NCBI GenBank assembly: GCA_949127695.1
Contig: CASBQH010000382.1
Coordinates: 1-5,229, forward strand
Direction: 5' to 3'
Source of the DNA: Synechococcales cyanobacterium PMM_0073
Lineage (GTDB): Bacteria; Cyanobacteriota; Cyanobacteriia; Elainellales; Elainellaceae
Length of the DNA: 5,229 nucleotides
Below the pieces are notes generated by a model. That model made no database searches. It was not told the origin of the DNA and saw only the letters and a list, made by a program, of their open reading frames with translations. Positions 1-5,229 of the stretch are shown here, piece by piece (the stretch's first letter is position 1; every line of letters begins with the position of its first letter). The translations under genes and the position numbers were made by a program.

Positions 1-362
1 GGCCAGCCGCTGTAGGGCAGCTCGTCGCGTTGCTCAAAGTCAATTGGGTCAAAGGGCACGTAGCGCACGCCCGGTTTGCCGCTGTCAAGGTGAATATTCC
101 AGCGGTGGCCGGTGCCGCCAAACTCGCGATGCCGGATGTGGTAGGCTCCGGGGTAAAAATCGCCAATTGAGTTGCCTTCAGCGGCGGCGAGCTGCTGGGC
201 GGGCTCGCTATATTCTAGTCCGCCAGTTTCCAGCAGGCAGACGCGCAGATCTCGGCCTAAAAATTCTTGAGCCGCCGTAATCCCAGCTGGCCCAGCTCCA
301 ATAATACAGACGTCGGTTTCAATCGTTTCGCCGCTAGCAATCGTTCTTGCGTCGATTAACAT
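1..362 (-). CDS. GMC-family FAD-dependent oxidoreductase, N-terminal fragment (cut by window edge)
   Basis: The reading frame starts at ATG 362-360 and stays open to the left edge, giving 120 codons of a protein whose family members are usually 500 residues or longer. Residues 17-48 form a Rossmann beta-alpha-beta FAD-binding unit: the dinucleotide motif GAGPAG at 22-27, followed by LLETGG at 43-48, whose Glu45 would bind the adenosine ribose. FGGTGHRW at 81-88 matches the FGGT(S/G)xxW segment after the first FAD motif in glucose-methanol-choline (GMC) oxidoreductases. No signal peptide is seen, so it is probably cytoplasmic. The substrate cannot be inferred, because the substrate and catalytic His/Asn regions lie outside. 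The start is supported by AAGGA (complement of 370-374) 7 nt upstream. It follows cnaT by 139 nt on the same strand; whether they are cotranscribed is unknown. Family-level call is firm; function is open. Confidence 0.85.
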   Translation of the reverse strand, partial: MLIDARTIASGETIETDVCIIGAGPAGITAAQEFLGRDLRVCLLETGGLEYSEPAQQLAAAEGNSIGDFYPGAYHIRHREFGGTGHRWNIHLDSGKPGVRYVPFDPIDFEQRDELPYSGW

Positions 363-369
363 AGTGCCA

Positions 370-374
370 TCCTT
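370..374 (-). promoter_or_regulatory. Shine-Dalgarno site of the GMC oxidoreductase gene
   Basis: AAGGA reads on the minus strand 7 nt before the ATG at 362-360. It fixes the start of the partial oxidoreductase. The out-of-frame ATG at 370-368 opens only four codons before a stop. Confidence 0.6.
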
Positions 375-423
375 GCAAATTTCGTAGAGGAACTGCAAGC
401 CAGATCGCGGGCAAAGCTGCTTG

Positions 424-448
424 ATCTGAGCCTACGGCTTTTTCAGAT
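424..448. other. Imperfect hairpin between cnaT and the oxidoreductase gene
   Basis: Outer arms ATCTG (424-428) and CAGAT (444-448) flank inner arms AGCC (429-432) and GGCT (436-439) around a TAC loop, with a four-base bulge (440-443). On the plus strand the inner stem is followed by five T, so it resembles a short terminator for plus-strand transcription. No T-run follows it on the minus strand, where the genes lie, so a terminator role for cnaT is doubtful. It could equally be a 5' leader structure for the oxidoreductase mRNA. Confidence 0.25.
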
Positions 449-501
449 TAGAGGAAAAACTGTGAAGACTCGAATCAGTCAATTTAAATTTTCAGACAAG
501 C

Positions 502-1581
502 TCACTCAGCCAGAGAATAAGCGGCTTGCGCCGGATGCTGCTGCTCGACTGCGGCGATCACCTCAGCCAGCTTTTGGGCAACCTGACCGCTAGCAATCAG
601 ATCTTTGGCTTGCCCAAATCCTGACTCTAGATCCGCAGAATGGCCAGACTGCCAGAGATAAAAGCCGCCATTCCAGATCGCCGCTTCGCTGAACGAGCTA
701 AGTTCTCCCCGCAAGAGTGCCTGCATCGAGGCAGCTAGCTCAGCTGCTGAACCTAACGCCAAATCAGCACCCGCAAAGCCATAGTCGCGAGGATGTAGCA
801 GCAGCCGCTGAATTGAGGCATCCGGCTGGCCTAGTCCAATAATGCAGGTGCGCTCACGCGGCAGATCGCAGCTGCCTTCTAAGCCTTTGACCGTGACGAA
901 TGACCGCGTGCCGCGCAGCGCAAAGGCTATCCGCGCCATTTCTTCGGTGGGCGGATGCACAAACCCAGAGATAATCTTCGCCTCGCCTAGATAGGGGCAC
1001 CAAAACAGCTCCAGGGTGGCAAAGGGCGGACGCTTGCCAATCTGCTCCCGGTAGGGCACGAGCTGTTCGGCCAGCGGAAACTGCTGCGGCAGATAGACAA
1101 AGCCTAGCTGCGTCTGTTCAAACACCTGCTGCACCTGCGCCAAAGAGAGCTTTGCCCAGTCTACGCCCAGCGCCTGCCAGAGTTCGATCAGCGGCAGCCC
1201 TTCTTTGGTGGGCATCCGGCGTCCGCCGTGCATCACGACCGGACAGCCGACTGTCGCCAGCAGCAATGCGGTGATGGGCGAGACGGGAGCCGTGCGGCTG
1301 CGGCCATCGTAGGGAATCCCCATCACTACTGCTGGGTAGCGAGCTGAGATTGGCTGGAGGCTAGGGCCCAGCTCGTCGTAGGCATCCAGCATCCCGGCTA
1401 GCTCTGTGCCGGTGGGGCGCTTAATCCGATGGGCAATCATAAACGCGCCGATTTGGGCAGGCGTAGCTTCTTGCAGCAACATCATGCGGGTGGCTGCTGC
1501 GGCCTCAGAGCGGGTCAGGTCTTCGCTGGTGTGAGGCCCACTCCCAACCTTGCGGAGCAGTTCACGAAAGGCATTACTCAT
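502..1581 (-). CDS. cnaT: CnaT-like TrpD-family protein, nitrate-assimilation expression factor
   Basis: This 359-residue protein has the fold pattern of anthranilate phosphoribosyltransferase (TrpD/YbiB, glycosyltransferase family 3). An all-helical N-terminal domain (about 1-75, with MMLLQEATPAQIGAFMIAHR at 33-52) precedes an alpha/beta domain to about 345. VVMHGGRRMPTKEG (115-128) stands where TrpD has its KHGNR segment, and LGFVYLPQQFP (159-169) where it has the FAPxxHP segment. The TrpD PRPP-binding GTGGD motif is missing: the position reads GIPYDGRSRTAPVSP (88-102). VKGLEGSCDLPR (231-242) replaces the metal-binding Asp-Glu region. Tryptophan synthesis is therefore unlikely. In Anabaena PCC 7120 the equivalent gene, all0601 cnaT, lies next to ntcB and is required for nir operon expression; the same adjacency here, 100 nt after ntcB, is the main basis for the symbol. 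The ATG at 1581 lacks a clear Shine-Dalgarno. Its biochemical activity is unknown. Confidence 0.82.
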   Translation of the reverse strand: MSNAFRELLRKVGSGPHTSEDLTRSEAAAATRMMLLQEATPAQIGAFMIAHRIKRPTGTELAGMLDAYDELGPSLQPISARYPAVVMGIPYDGRSRTAPVSPITALLLATVGCPVVMHGGRRMPTKEGLPLIELWQALGVDWAKLSLAQVQQVFEQTQLGFVYLPQQFPLAEQLVPYREQIGKRPPFATLELFWCPYLGEAKIISGFVHPPTEEMARIAFALRGTRSFVTVKGLEGSCDLPRERTCIIGLGQPDASIQRLLLHPRDYGFAGADLALGSAAELAASMQALLRGELSSFSEAAIWNGGFYLWQSGHSADLESGFGQAKDLIASGQVAQKLAEVIAAVEQQHPAQAAYSLAE

Positions 1582-1681
1582 CGAATTATTTAGGTGAAGA
1601 GAAAATCGCTGTTTAGACCGGGCTGTTCAAGTATGCGGCTGATCGCTCCGTAAATTGCAGGCTAAATCACAGTGGACTGCA

Positions 1682-2617
1682 TCAGAGCGATGCCGCGCCC
1701 AAAGTTTCAGAAACTGGCAGCATAGGCTGCGCCACGAGCTGCTGCACCAGCGCCCGAAAATGCTGAATCGGCGGAATCTCGATCCGGTCTTGAGTCGTCA
1801 CCAGCACCACCTCTCGGCTCAGCAGCGGCTCTTCGGTGGATCGCACTGCCAGCGTCGGGTCGTGGGTGGCTTCTACTAAGGCCGACTGAGGCAAGAGCGC
1901 AATAAACTCGCCCTGCCGCACCATGCCGCGAAACCCATCCAGCGTATTCAGCTCTACCAGCGGCTTTAAGTCCAGCACATGGCGCTGAAACTGCTCATGC
2001 ACCAAGCGCTGCATCCCGTAGCCATCTTTAAATACCACCTGCGGATAGAGCGCCAGCTTCGCCCAAGGCACCTGCTTGTAGCGAGTGAGTGGATGCGCTG
2101 CCGCCATCAGCACTTCGACCGGCTCCTGATAGAGCAGATCAACCACCATTTCGGGGCTGGCGGTTAAGAAGCGATTGTTCATCACAATGGCTAGATCCAC
2201 CAGCCCGTCTTTAAGTACCTTCAGCGCTCGGTCGCTGCCCAGCGAGGTAACGCGCAGCTGCACCGCCGGATAGTCTCGGCAAAACTGTTGCAGCACGGGC
2301 GGTAGATACTGCGCCGAAACCGAGTGAATCGCCGCGACGCAGAGCTCAGACTGCTTGCCCTCTAGCAGCTCGGTCAGCTCGGTGGTGGCATTGTGCCATT
2401 CTTGGCAGATTCGGCGGGCGCGGGGCAAAAACCGCTCTCCGGCCAGGGTTAATTTAGCCTGCGAGGTGCGGTGAAACAGCGGTAGCCCTAGCTCGACTTC
2501 TAGACCTTGAATCTGGCGGCTGATCGTGGATTGAGTCACATGGCACTGCTGGGTAGCCTGCTGAAAACTCCCCGTTTCAGCCACCGCCAAAAAAGCTTGC
2601 AACTGTTCTAGACGCAT
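1682..2617 (-). CDS. ntcB: NtcB, LysR-type activator of nitrate assimilation genes
   Basis: This 311-residue protein has typical LysR length. Residues 1-60 form the winged helix-turn-helix, with the recognition region around CHVTQSTISRQIQGLE (25-40) and the wing near LPLFHRTSQAKLTLAGERF (45-63). A linker helix (about 64-90) leads to the periplasmic-binding-like effector domain (about 91-300), including VTSLGSDRALKVLKDGLVDLAI (123-144) and VVFKDGYGMQRLV (194-206). The sequence style matches cyanobacterial NtcB, which activates the nir operon with NtcA in response to nitrate/nitrite, and the next gene is cnaT, as in Anabaena. ATG 2617-2615 is supported by GGAG (complement of 2627-2630) 9 nt upstream. 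A consensus NtcA-dependent promoter lies 74 nt upstream. Another cyanobacterial LysR regulator (CmpR or RbcR/NdhR) is less likely given the neighbour and promoter. Confidence 0.85.
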   Translation of the reverse strand: MRLEQLQAFLAVAETGSFQQATQQCHVTQSTISRQIQGLEVELGLPLFHRTSQAKLTLAGERFLPRARRICQEWHNATTELTELLEGKQSELCVAAIHSVSAQYLPPVLQQFCRDYPAVQLRVTSLGSDRALKVLKDGLVDLAIVMNNRFLTASPEMVVDLLYQEPVEVLMAAAHPLTRYKQVPWAKLALYPQVVFKDGYGMQRLVHEQFQRHVLDLKPLVELNTLDGFRGMVRQGEFIALLPQSALVEATHDPTLAVRSTEEPLLSREVVLVTTQDRIEIPPIQHFRALVQQLVAQPMLPVSETLGAASL

Positions 2618-2626
2618 GGGCAGTTT

Positions 2627-2630
2627 CTCC
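2627..2630 (-). promoter_or_regulatory. Shine-Dalgarno site of ntcB
   Basis: GGAG on the minus strand ends 9 nt before the ATG at 2617-2615. It supports this start, which also places the LysR DNA-binding domain at residue 1 as usual. Confidence 0.55.
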
Positions 2631-2687
2631 GGCGGAACAAGCAGCAGTGAGTCAGATCAGGCCATAGCGAGCCGAAGCTTACTTGAC

Positions 2688-2701
2688 CCGTAGAGCTACG
2701 G
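2688..2701. promoter_or_regulatory. Inverted repeat over the -10/+1 region of ntcB (possible operator)
   Basis: CCGTAG and CTACGG are perfect inverted arms with a 2-bp centre (AG at 2694-2695). The repeat overlaps most of the proposed -10 box (2698-2703) and the predicted start at 2691, so it cannot form fully in the transcript. That favours a DNA-binding site over an RNA hairpin. NtcB itself or another dimeric regulator is possible; no protein is assigned. Confidence 0.35.
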
Positions 2702-2739
2702 TAGAGGAATTATGCCCGACGCTTCGTATCGCCAACTAC
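2691..2739 (-). promoter_or_regulatory. NtcA-activated class II promoter of ntcB
   Basis: On the minus strand the perfect NtcA half-sites GTA (2739-2737) and TAC (2728-2726) are separated by 8 nt. They are followed by exactly 22 nt (2725-2704) and then TACCGT (2703-2698), which fits the TAN3T form of the -10 box. The NtcA site is centred between 2732 and 2733, so an expected centre of -41.5 puts the start site at 2691, an A, and gives a 74-nt leader. This is the established layout of promoters activated by NtcA with 2-oxoglutarate under nitrogen limitation. A competing reading is the near-consensus -10 CATAAT (2714-2709); with that box the NtcA site would sit near -30 and could repress instead. 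Confidence 0.65.
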
Positions 2740-2746
2740 CGTCCTG

Positions 2747-2758
2747 TGGCTGAAGCCA
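2747..2758. repeat. Short inverted repeat after the solute-binding gene
   Basis: TGGCT and AGCCA arms are separated by 2 bp, 29-40 nt after the solute-binding gene stop. There is no T-run downstream on the minus strand, so it is at best a weak transcript-end structure. It also lies just upstream of the NtcA site (2726-2739). Confidence 0.2.
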
Positions 2759-2786
2759 GCGCCGCATTGGGTCAGATTAGTTGGGA

Positions 2787-3680
2787 TTAATTGGTAAAAC
2801 TCGGAAATCCTTCAGCCGGTAGCCCCGACTGGGTAATCTGCTGTCTCAGCCAACCGTTAGTTTGCCAGCGTTCAATGGCCTGATTCACCTGCTGGCGCAA
2901 CGCTTGATGCTGCCTGCCTTTGGGCGTGGCAACGCTGAGCGGTTCAGCCGAAATCAGCGTCGGGATTAACGTATAGTTGGGCTGCTCCTGCGCCAGTCCT
3001 GTCAGCACCGAGGCATCTGCGGCAAAGGCGGCGACTGCTCCAGATCCCAGCAAGCGCTCGCCTTCTAGATAGGAGTCTACGCCGCGCAGCCTGACGTTGG
3101 GCAGCAGAGCACGCACGGTCGGAATGGTGTCAGAGCCGTTGAGGACAGCAACAGTCTGCTGCTGCAAGTCGCCCAGCCGCATCTGACTATCTTGGGTGAG
3201 GAAAGCTGCGCCATCTATGTAATAGGGACGGCTGAAGTCCACGAGCCGCAGTCTGGCGTCCGTGATGCTGAGGCGAGCCACCAGCAGATCGACTTCGCCA
3301 TCAAACAGCGATTGCAGCCGGTCTTGGTTCAGCAGCGGCTTCAGCTCAACCGCCGTCGGATCGCCCAGTAGCTCCTTAGCCAGCTGGCGGGCGATGGCAA
3401 TTTCTAGCCCTTGCAGCTGGTTTTGGCTATTCCGGAAGCCCAGCGGCGGCAGATTATCTTTGACGCCGACAATCAGCGTACCCCGCCGCTGAATCTGACG
3501 CAGATCGGCCTGACTCGAATCGGTGCGAGCGGCGCTACCCTCAGCAGAGAGTAGCCCAATCAGGCTAGCCGTTAGCAAAACTACCAGCGAAAAACCCAGC
3601 CGCCGAGGCCAAATTACCTGGGCAGCTAGGTTTAAGCGTTGGAACAGTCGATTCAGTCGATTTAGCAACTTGGGTGCCAA
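2787..3680 (-). CDS. Family-3 extracellular solute-binding protein (amino-acid ABC transporter type)
   Basis: This 297-residue protein has an N-terminal export signal: a basic stretch of about 27 residues (Lys4, Arg8, Arg11, Arg15, Arg26, Arg27), then a hydrophobic core at 28-45 and a likely cleavage near AEGSA (46-50). There is no lipobox cysteine, so it should be a soluble periplasmic protein. The mature part is SBP_bac_3: GTLIVGVKDNLPPLGF (67-82), LQGLEIAIARQLAKEL (89-104), and FDGEVDLLVARLSITDARLRLVDFSRPYY (126-154), where Arg143 fits the residue binding the ligand alpha-carboxylate. An amino acid is the likely ligand, but the exact one is not readable and no permease or ATPase is nearby. 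The start is TTG at 3680, 12 nt after the rplT stop and in the same frame; TTG 3668 is an alternative. Neither has a Shine-Dalgarno, so coupling to rplT translation is likely. Confidence 0.85.
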   Translation of the reverse strand: MAPKLLNRLNRLFQRLNLAAQVIWPRRLGFSLVVLLTASLIGLLSAEGSAARTDSSQADLRQIQRRGTLIVGVKDNLPPLGFRNSQNQLQGLEIAIARQLAKELLGDPTAVELKPLLNQDRLQSLFDGEVDLLVARLSITDARLRLVDFSRPYYIDGAAFLTQDSQMRLGDLQQQTVAVLNGSDTIPTVRALLPNVRLRGVDSYLEGERLLGSGAVAAFAADASVLTGLAQEQPNYTLIPTLISAEPLSVATPKGRQHQALRQQVNQAIERWQTNGWLRQQITQSGLPAEGFPSFTN

Positions 3681-3692
3681 TAGCAGAACGAT

Positions 3693-4049
3693 CTAGGCCA
3701 GCGCCTTACCCGCAATCTCAACCACTTTGCTAAACCCTGCCGGATCGAGGATTGCCAGCTGCGAGAGCATTTTGCGGTTGATCTGCACATCTGCCTTTTT
3801 GAGACCCCCCATCAGCTTGCTGTAGCTCATACTATGCTGGCGGGCGGCGGCGTTAATCCGGGCAATCCAGAGGCGGCGGAAGTCGCGCTTGCGGTTGCGG
3901 CGGTCGCGGTAGGAGTTTCGCAGGGCTTTCATCACCTGCTGATTGGCAGTGCGGAACAGTCGCGAATGCGATCCGCGAAAGCCTTTGGCCAATTTGAGAA
4001 TTTTCTTGCGGCGTTTGCGAGCAACATTACCGCGCTTAACACGAGCCAT
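3693..4049 (-). CDS. rplT: 50S ribosomal protein L20
   Basis: This 118-residue protein is full length for L20, the 23S rRNA-binding protein needed early in large-subunit assembly. The family opening is intact: [25 protein letters not shown] (2-26) is the basic N-terminal extension that enters the RNA core, followed by [24 protein letters not shown] (47-70) and the C-terminal globular part ([16 protein letters not shown], 91-106). ATG 4049-4047 is supported by AAGGA 9 nt upstream. It lies 116 nt after rpmI, the usual bacterial order; infC is not adjacent here. L20 represses its own operon in E. coli and in Gram-positives by binding leader RNA, but whether that happens here is not shown by the sequence. 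Confidence 0.98.
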   Translation of the reverse strand: MARVKRGNVARKRRKKILKLAKGFRGSHSRLFRTANQQVMKALRNSYRDRRNRKRDFRRLWIARINAAARQHSMSYSKLMGGLKKADVQINRKMLSQLAILDPAGFSKVVEIAGKALA

Positions 4050-4058
4050 AGTTTGGTT

Positions 4059-4063
4059 TCCTT
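4059..4063 (-). promoter_or_regulatory. Shine-Dalgarno site of rplT
   Basis: AAGGA on the minus strand lies 9 nt before the rplT ATG (4049-4047). It is the clearest ribosome-binding site in the ribosomal protein block. Confidence 0.6.
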
Positions 4064-4138
4064 GTAAATTAGCTTCTCAGTTAAACAGCCGAACGATCCA
4101 GGTAAGGGTGGCGGATAACCCGATCCCGTGGATTTCGA

Positions 4139-4159
4139 TCAGCCTAGATTACGGGCTAA
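4139..4159 (-). other. Potential RNA hairpin between rpmI and rplT
   Basis: In the transcript TTAGCC (4159-4154) can pair with GGCTGA (4144-4139), one pair being G-U, around a 9-nt loop just after the rpmI stop. The rest of the 116-nt spacer (4050-4165) shows no other gene. It could hold an L20 or readthrough control element, but the stem is short and could occur by chance. Confidence 0.2.
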
Positions 4160-4165
4160 AGCAGC

Positions 4166-4363
4166 CTAGAGGTAAGGCAGCATCAGCTGCACATTGTCGG
4201 CGTCCCGTTCGTTCACCACCGCCATATTAGAAATCCGCCGCTTGCGCTTGGCCGACTTATGCTGGAGCATGTGGTTCTTGAATGCCTTGCGGCGCATCAG
4301 TTTGCCCGTGCCGCTTTTAGAAAAGCGCTTGGCCGCAGCCTTACGAGTTTTAAGTTTGGGCAT
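4166..4363 (-). CDS. rpmI: 50S ribosomal protein L35
   Basis: This 65-residue, strongly basic protein matches L35 over its whole length: [20 protein letters not shown] (2-21), [22 protein letters not shown] (22-43) and the C-terminal end near [12 protein letters not shown] (54-65). L35 is a small large-subunit protein that packs against 23S rRNA. The ATG at 4363 gives the standard MPKLKT start. No strong Shine-Dalgarno is present; only a weak AGG lies upstream. It is followed by rplT, and a probable promoter lies in the 103-nt gap that separates it from the bcsA stop. Confidence 0.98.
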   Translation of the reverse strand: MPKLKTRKAAAKRFSKSGTGKLMRRKAFKNHMLQHKSAKRKRRISNMAVVNERDADNVQLMLPYL

Positions 4364-4397
4364 GGTGCCTATTCTGCAATTTTTTACACAGCTTACT

Positions 4398-4427
4398 ATT
4401 CTATGTTCAAGCGCCAGTTCTTCGCAA
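4398..4427 (-). promoter_or_regulatory. Candidate sigma-70-type promoter of rpmI-rplT
   Basis: On the minus strand TTGCGA (4427-4422, 4 of 6 matches to the -35 consensus) is followed by an 18-nt spacer and TAGAAT (4403-4398, 5 of 6 matches to the -10 consensus). A start near 4391 would leave a leader of about 28 nt. A ribosomal operon behind a cellulose synthase gene would be expected to have its own promoter. An alternative -35 is TTGAAC (4410-4405), but with a poorer -10. Confidence 0.4.
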
Positions 4428-4466
4428 CGCCAGAAGCAAGTTTCCAGCAGGTTAGCGCTAGCGAGA

Positions 4467-5229
4467 TCACGCCAGCTGCTGCATTAGCCGCCGAATCCGC
4501 TGCGCCTGCTGGGCGTCTAGCGCATGGGGAAAGGTAAGTTCGACTGGAACAGCGGCTGTTGTCACCGTTTGGCCACCCTGAGCCAGCGTCATTTGGCGCG
4601 TGCCAATGGACTGCACCTGAGCCAGCAGATTCACCGGATTGGAGCCGCCTAGATCAGGGCTGAGCAAAATGCCGATGGGCTGAGCTGAACGACGCAGCAT
4701 GGCTAGCTCTGGCGGACAGCTATCTAGCTGAATTTGCAGCACCCGCGAGCTGATCTCGGTGGCGGTGCCGGGGTAAAACTGACCCTCCCAGTAAAGCTGA
4801 ACTGCGGCTTGAATCTGCTTGCGGACAGGCAAACTCTGCCCCGGCTTAATTTCTCGAAACACGCGGCTCAGCCCGCCGATCAGAAACTGAAACGACTGCC
4901 AGGGGCGATCGAGTTCTTGCCGCTGCTGGGTGTACCATTCCGCCACGTCGGAGTAGAGAACTAGCGCGAGCTGATCTTGCTGGGCGGGCGTCAGATCGGT
5001 GAAGTCAATTGCCAAAATGGTTTGAACGCCTGTCGCCTCGTTTCTAGCAGGCAGGCGGCGTTTGATCTGGCCGTTCAGCCGGATCTGGCGACCAAAGTCA
5101 CCGCTGAGGGTCAAGCTCACCAGATCGGGCAGGTTGGGGTTGCCCGCCACCAGGATTTGAGCGCCGCTTTCGCTGACATCAATCGTCTCGCCCATTAGCG
5201 GCATTGTTTCAGACTGCATTGTTTCAGAC
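4467..5229 (-). CDS. bcsA: Cellulose synthase catalytic subunit, C-terminal PilZ part (cut by window edge)
   Basis: The frame is open through the right edge, so the ATG at 5219 is probably internal. From that Met, residues 14-19 (DVSESG) are the DxSxxG motif of a c-di-GMP-binding PilZ barrel; its RxxxR partner lies outside the window. [25 protein letters not shown] (72-96) and the following helix [19 protein letters not shown] (105-123) match the segment after PilZ in BcsA, the inner-membrane family-2 glycosyltransferase that polymerises UDP-glucose and is activated by c-di-GMP. A further module of about 120 residues follows (131-250) and resembles a degenerate second PilZ domain. The glycosyltransferase domain (D,D,D,QxxRW) is not visible, so another PilZ-bearing glycosyltransferase remains possible. 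It ends 103 nt before rpmI. Confidence 0.75.
   Translation of the reverse strand, partial: SETMQSETMPLMGETIDVSESGAQILVAGNPNLPDLVSLTLSGDFGRQIRLNGQIKRRLPARNEATGVQTILAIDFTDLTPAQQDQLALVLYSDVAEWYTQQRQELDRPWQSFQFLIGGLSRVFREIKPGQSLPVRKQIQAAVQLYWEGQFYPGTATEISSRVLQIQLDSCPPELAMLRRSAQPIGILLSPDLGGSNPVNLLAQVQSIGTRQMTLAQGGQTVTTAAVPVELTFPHALDAQQAQRIRRLMQQLA
5201..5229. repeat. 15-bp in-frame tandem repeat within bcsA
   Basis: The unit GCATTGTTTCAGACT (5201-5215) is repeated at 5216-5229, where the window ends one base short of a second full copy. Its length is a multiple of three, so it adds the five residues SETMQ without shifting the frame. It lies just before the DxSxxG motif of the PilZ domain. Further copies may lie beyond the edge. 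Confidence 0.8.

Noticed and set aside
44..280. Plus-strand open frame of 78 codons
   Set aside because: It lies wholly opposite the GMC oxidoreductase fragment, whose FAD motif and ribosome-binding site are clear. The translation is Arg/Gly-rich with no recognisable domain.
481..490. Perfect palindrome AATTTAAATT after cnaT
   Set aside because: It is pure A/T, has no GC stem or T-run, and is likely by chance in AT-rich intergenic DNA; it is not a terminator.
1582..1681. A separate NtcA or sigma-70 promoter for cnaT
   Set aside because: No GTA-N8-TAC pair is present. TTGAAC followed 17 nt later by GATTTT is too poor a -10 match to call.
1655..1879. Plus-strand open frame opposite the 3' end of ntcB
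   Set aside because: It is antisense to a well-conserved LysR effector domain, its translation matches no known family, and it has no convincing ribosome-binding site.
3834..4537. Several overlapping plus-strand open frames across rplT, rpmI and the bcsA end
   Set aside because: All are shadows of the highly conserved minus-strand ribosomal genes and of bcsA, produced by GC-rich codon use.
4467..5219. A complete stand-alone 250-residue PilZ protein starting at ATG 5219
   Set aside because: The frame continues upstream to the edge without a stop, there is no Shine-Dalgarno, and the PilZ domain would lack its RxxxR half. A truncated bcsA is the better reading.
1..5229. CRISPR array, IS element, tRNA, or HIP1 octamer
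   Set aside because: I saw no regularly spaced repeats, transposase signatures, terminal inverted repeats, tRNA-like cloverleaf, or intact GCGATCGC. A covariance-model scan could confirm the RNA part.

Overview
The window comes from a cyanobacterium. It carries a recognisable ntcB-cnaT pair (nitrate-assimilation control genes of cyanobacteria), a consensus NtcA-type promoter, and cyanobacterial-style rpmI-rplT genes. The base composition is moderately GC-rich, and I saw no intact HIP1 octamer (GCGATCGC). I cannot fix the genus; a filamentous or Leptolyngbya-like lineage is only a guess.

Every gene lies on the minus strand, so transcription runs from high to low coordinates. In that order they are: the 3' part of a cellulose synthase catalytic subunit (bcsA, cut by the right edge); rpmI (L35); rplT (L20); a family-3 periplasmic solute-binding protein that starts 12 nt after rplT; ntcB (LysR-type nitrate regulator); cnaT (TrpD-like protein needed for nir operon expression in Anabaena); and the N-terminal 120 codons of a GMC-type FAD oxidoreductase (cut by the left edge). 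The longest gap is 169 bases (2618-2786), so there is no gene-free stretch above 300 bases. I see no tRNA, rRNA, IS element, CRISPR array or phage gene.

Three functional blocks are visible. The first is exopolysaccharide synthesis: the BcsA C-terminus with its c-di-GMP-sensing PilZ domain plus what looks like a second, degenerate PilZ copy. The second is translation: rpmI-rplT with a probable own promoter, into which the solute-binding protein may be coupled. The third is nitrogen control: ntcB is preceded by GTA-N8-TAC, then 22 nt, then TAN3T, the textbook class II NtcA-activated layout, which places global nitrogen control above ntcB and perhaps above cnaT downstream. No nir/nrt/narB structural genes are in view.

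I found no clearly undescribed multi-gene system. The best leads are the ntcB promoter with an inverted repeat over its -10/+1 region, the loss of the PRPP-binding signature in CnaT, the duplicated PilZ-like module of BcsA, and the same-frame junction between rplT and the solute-binding gene.
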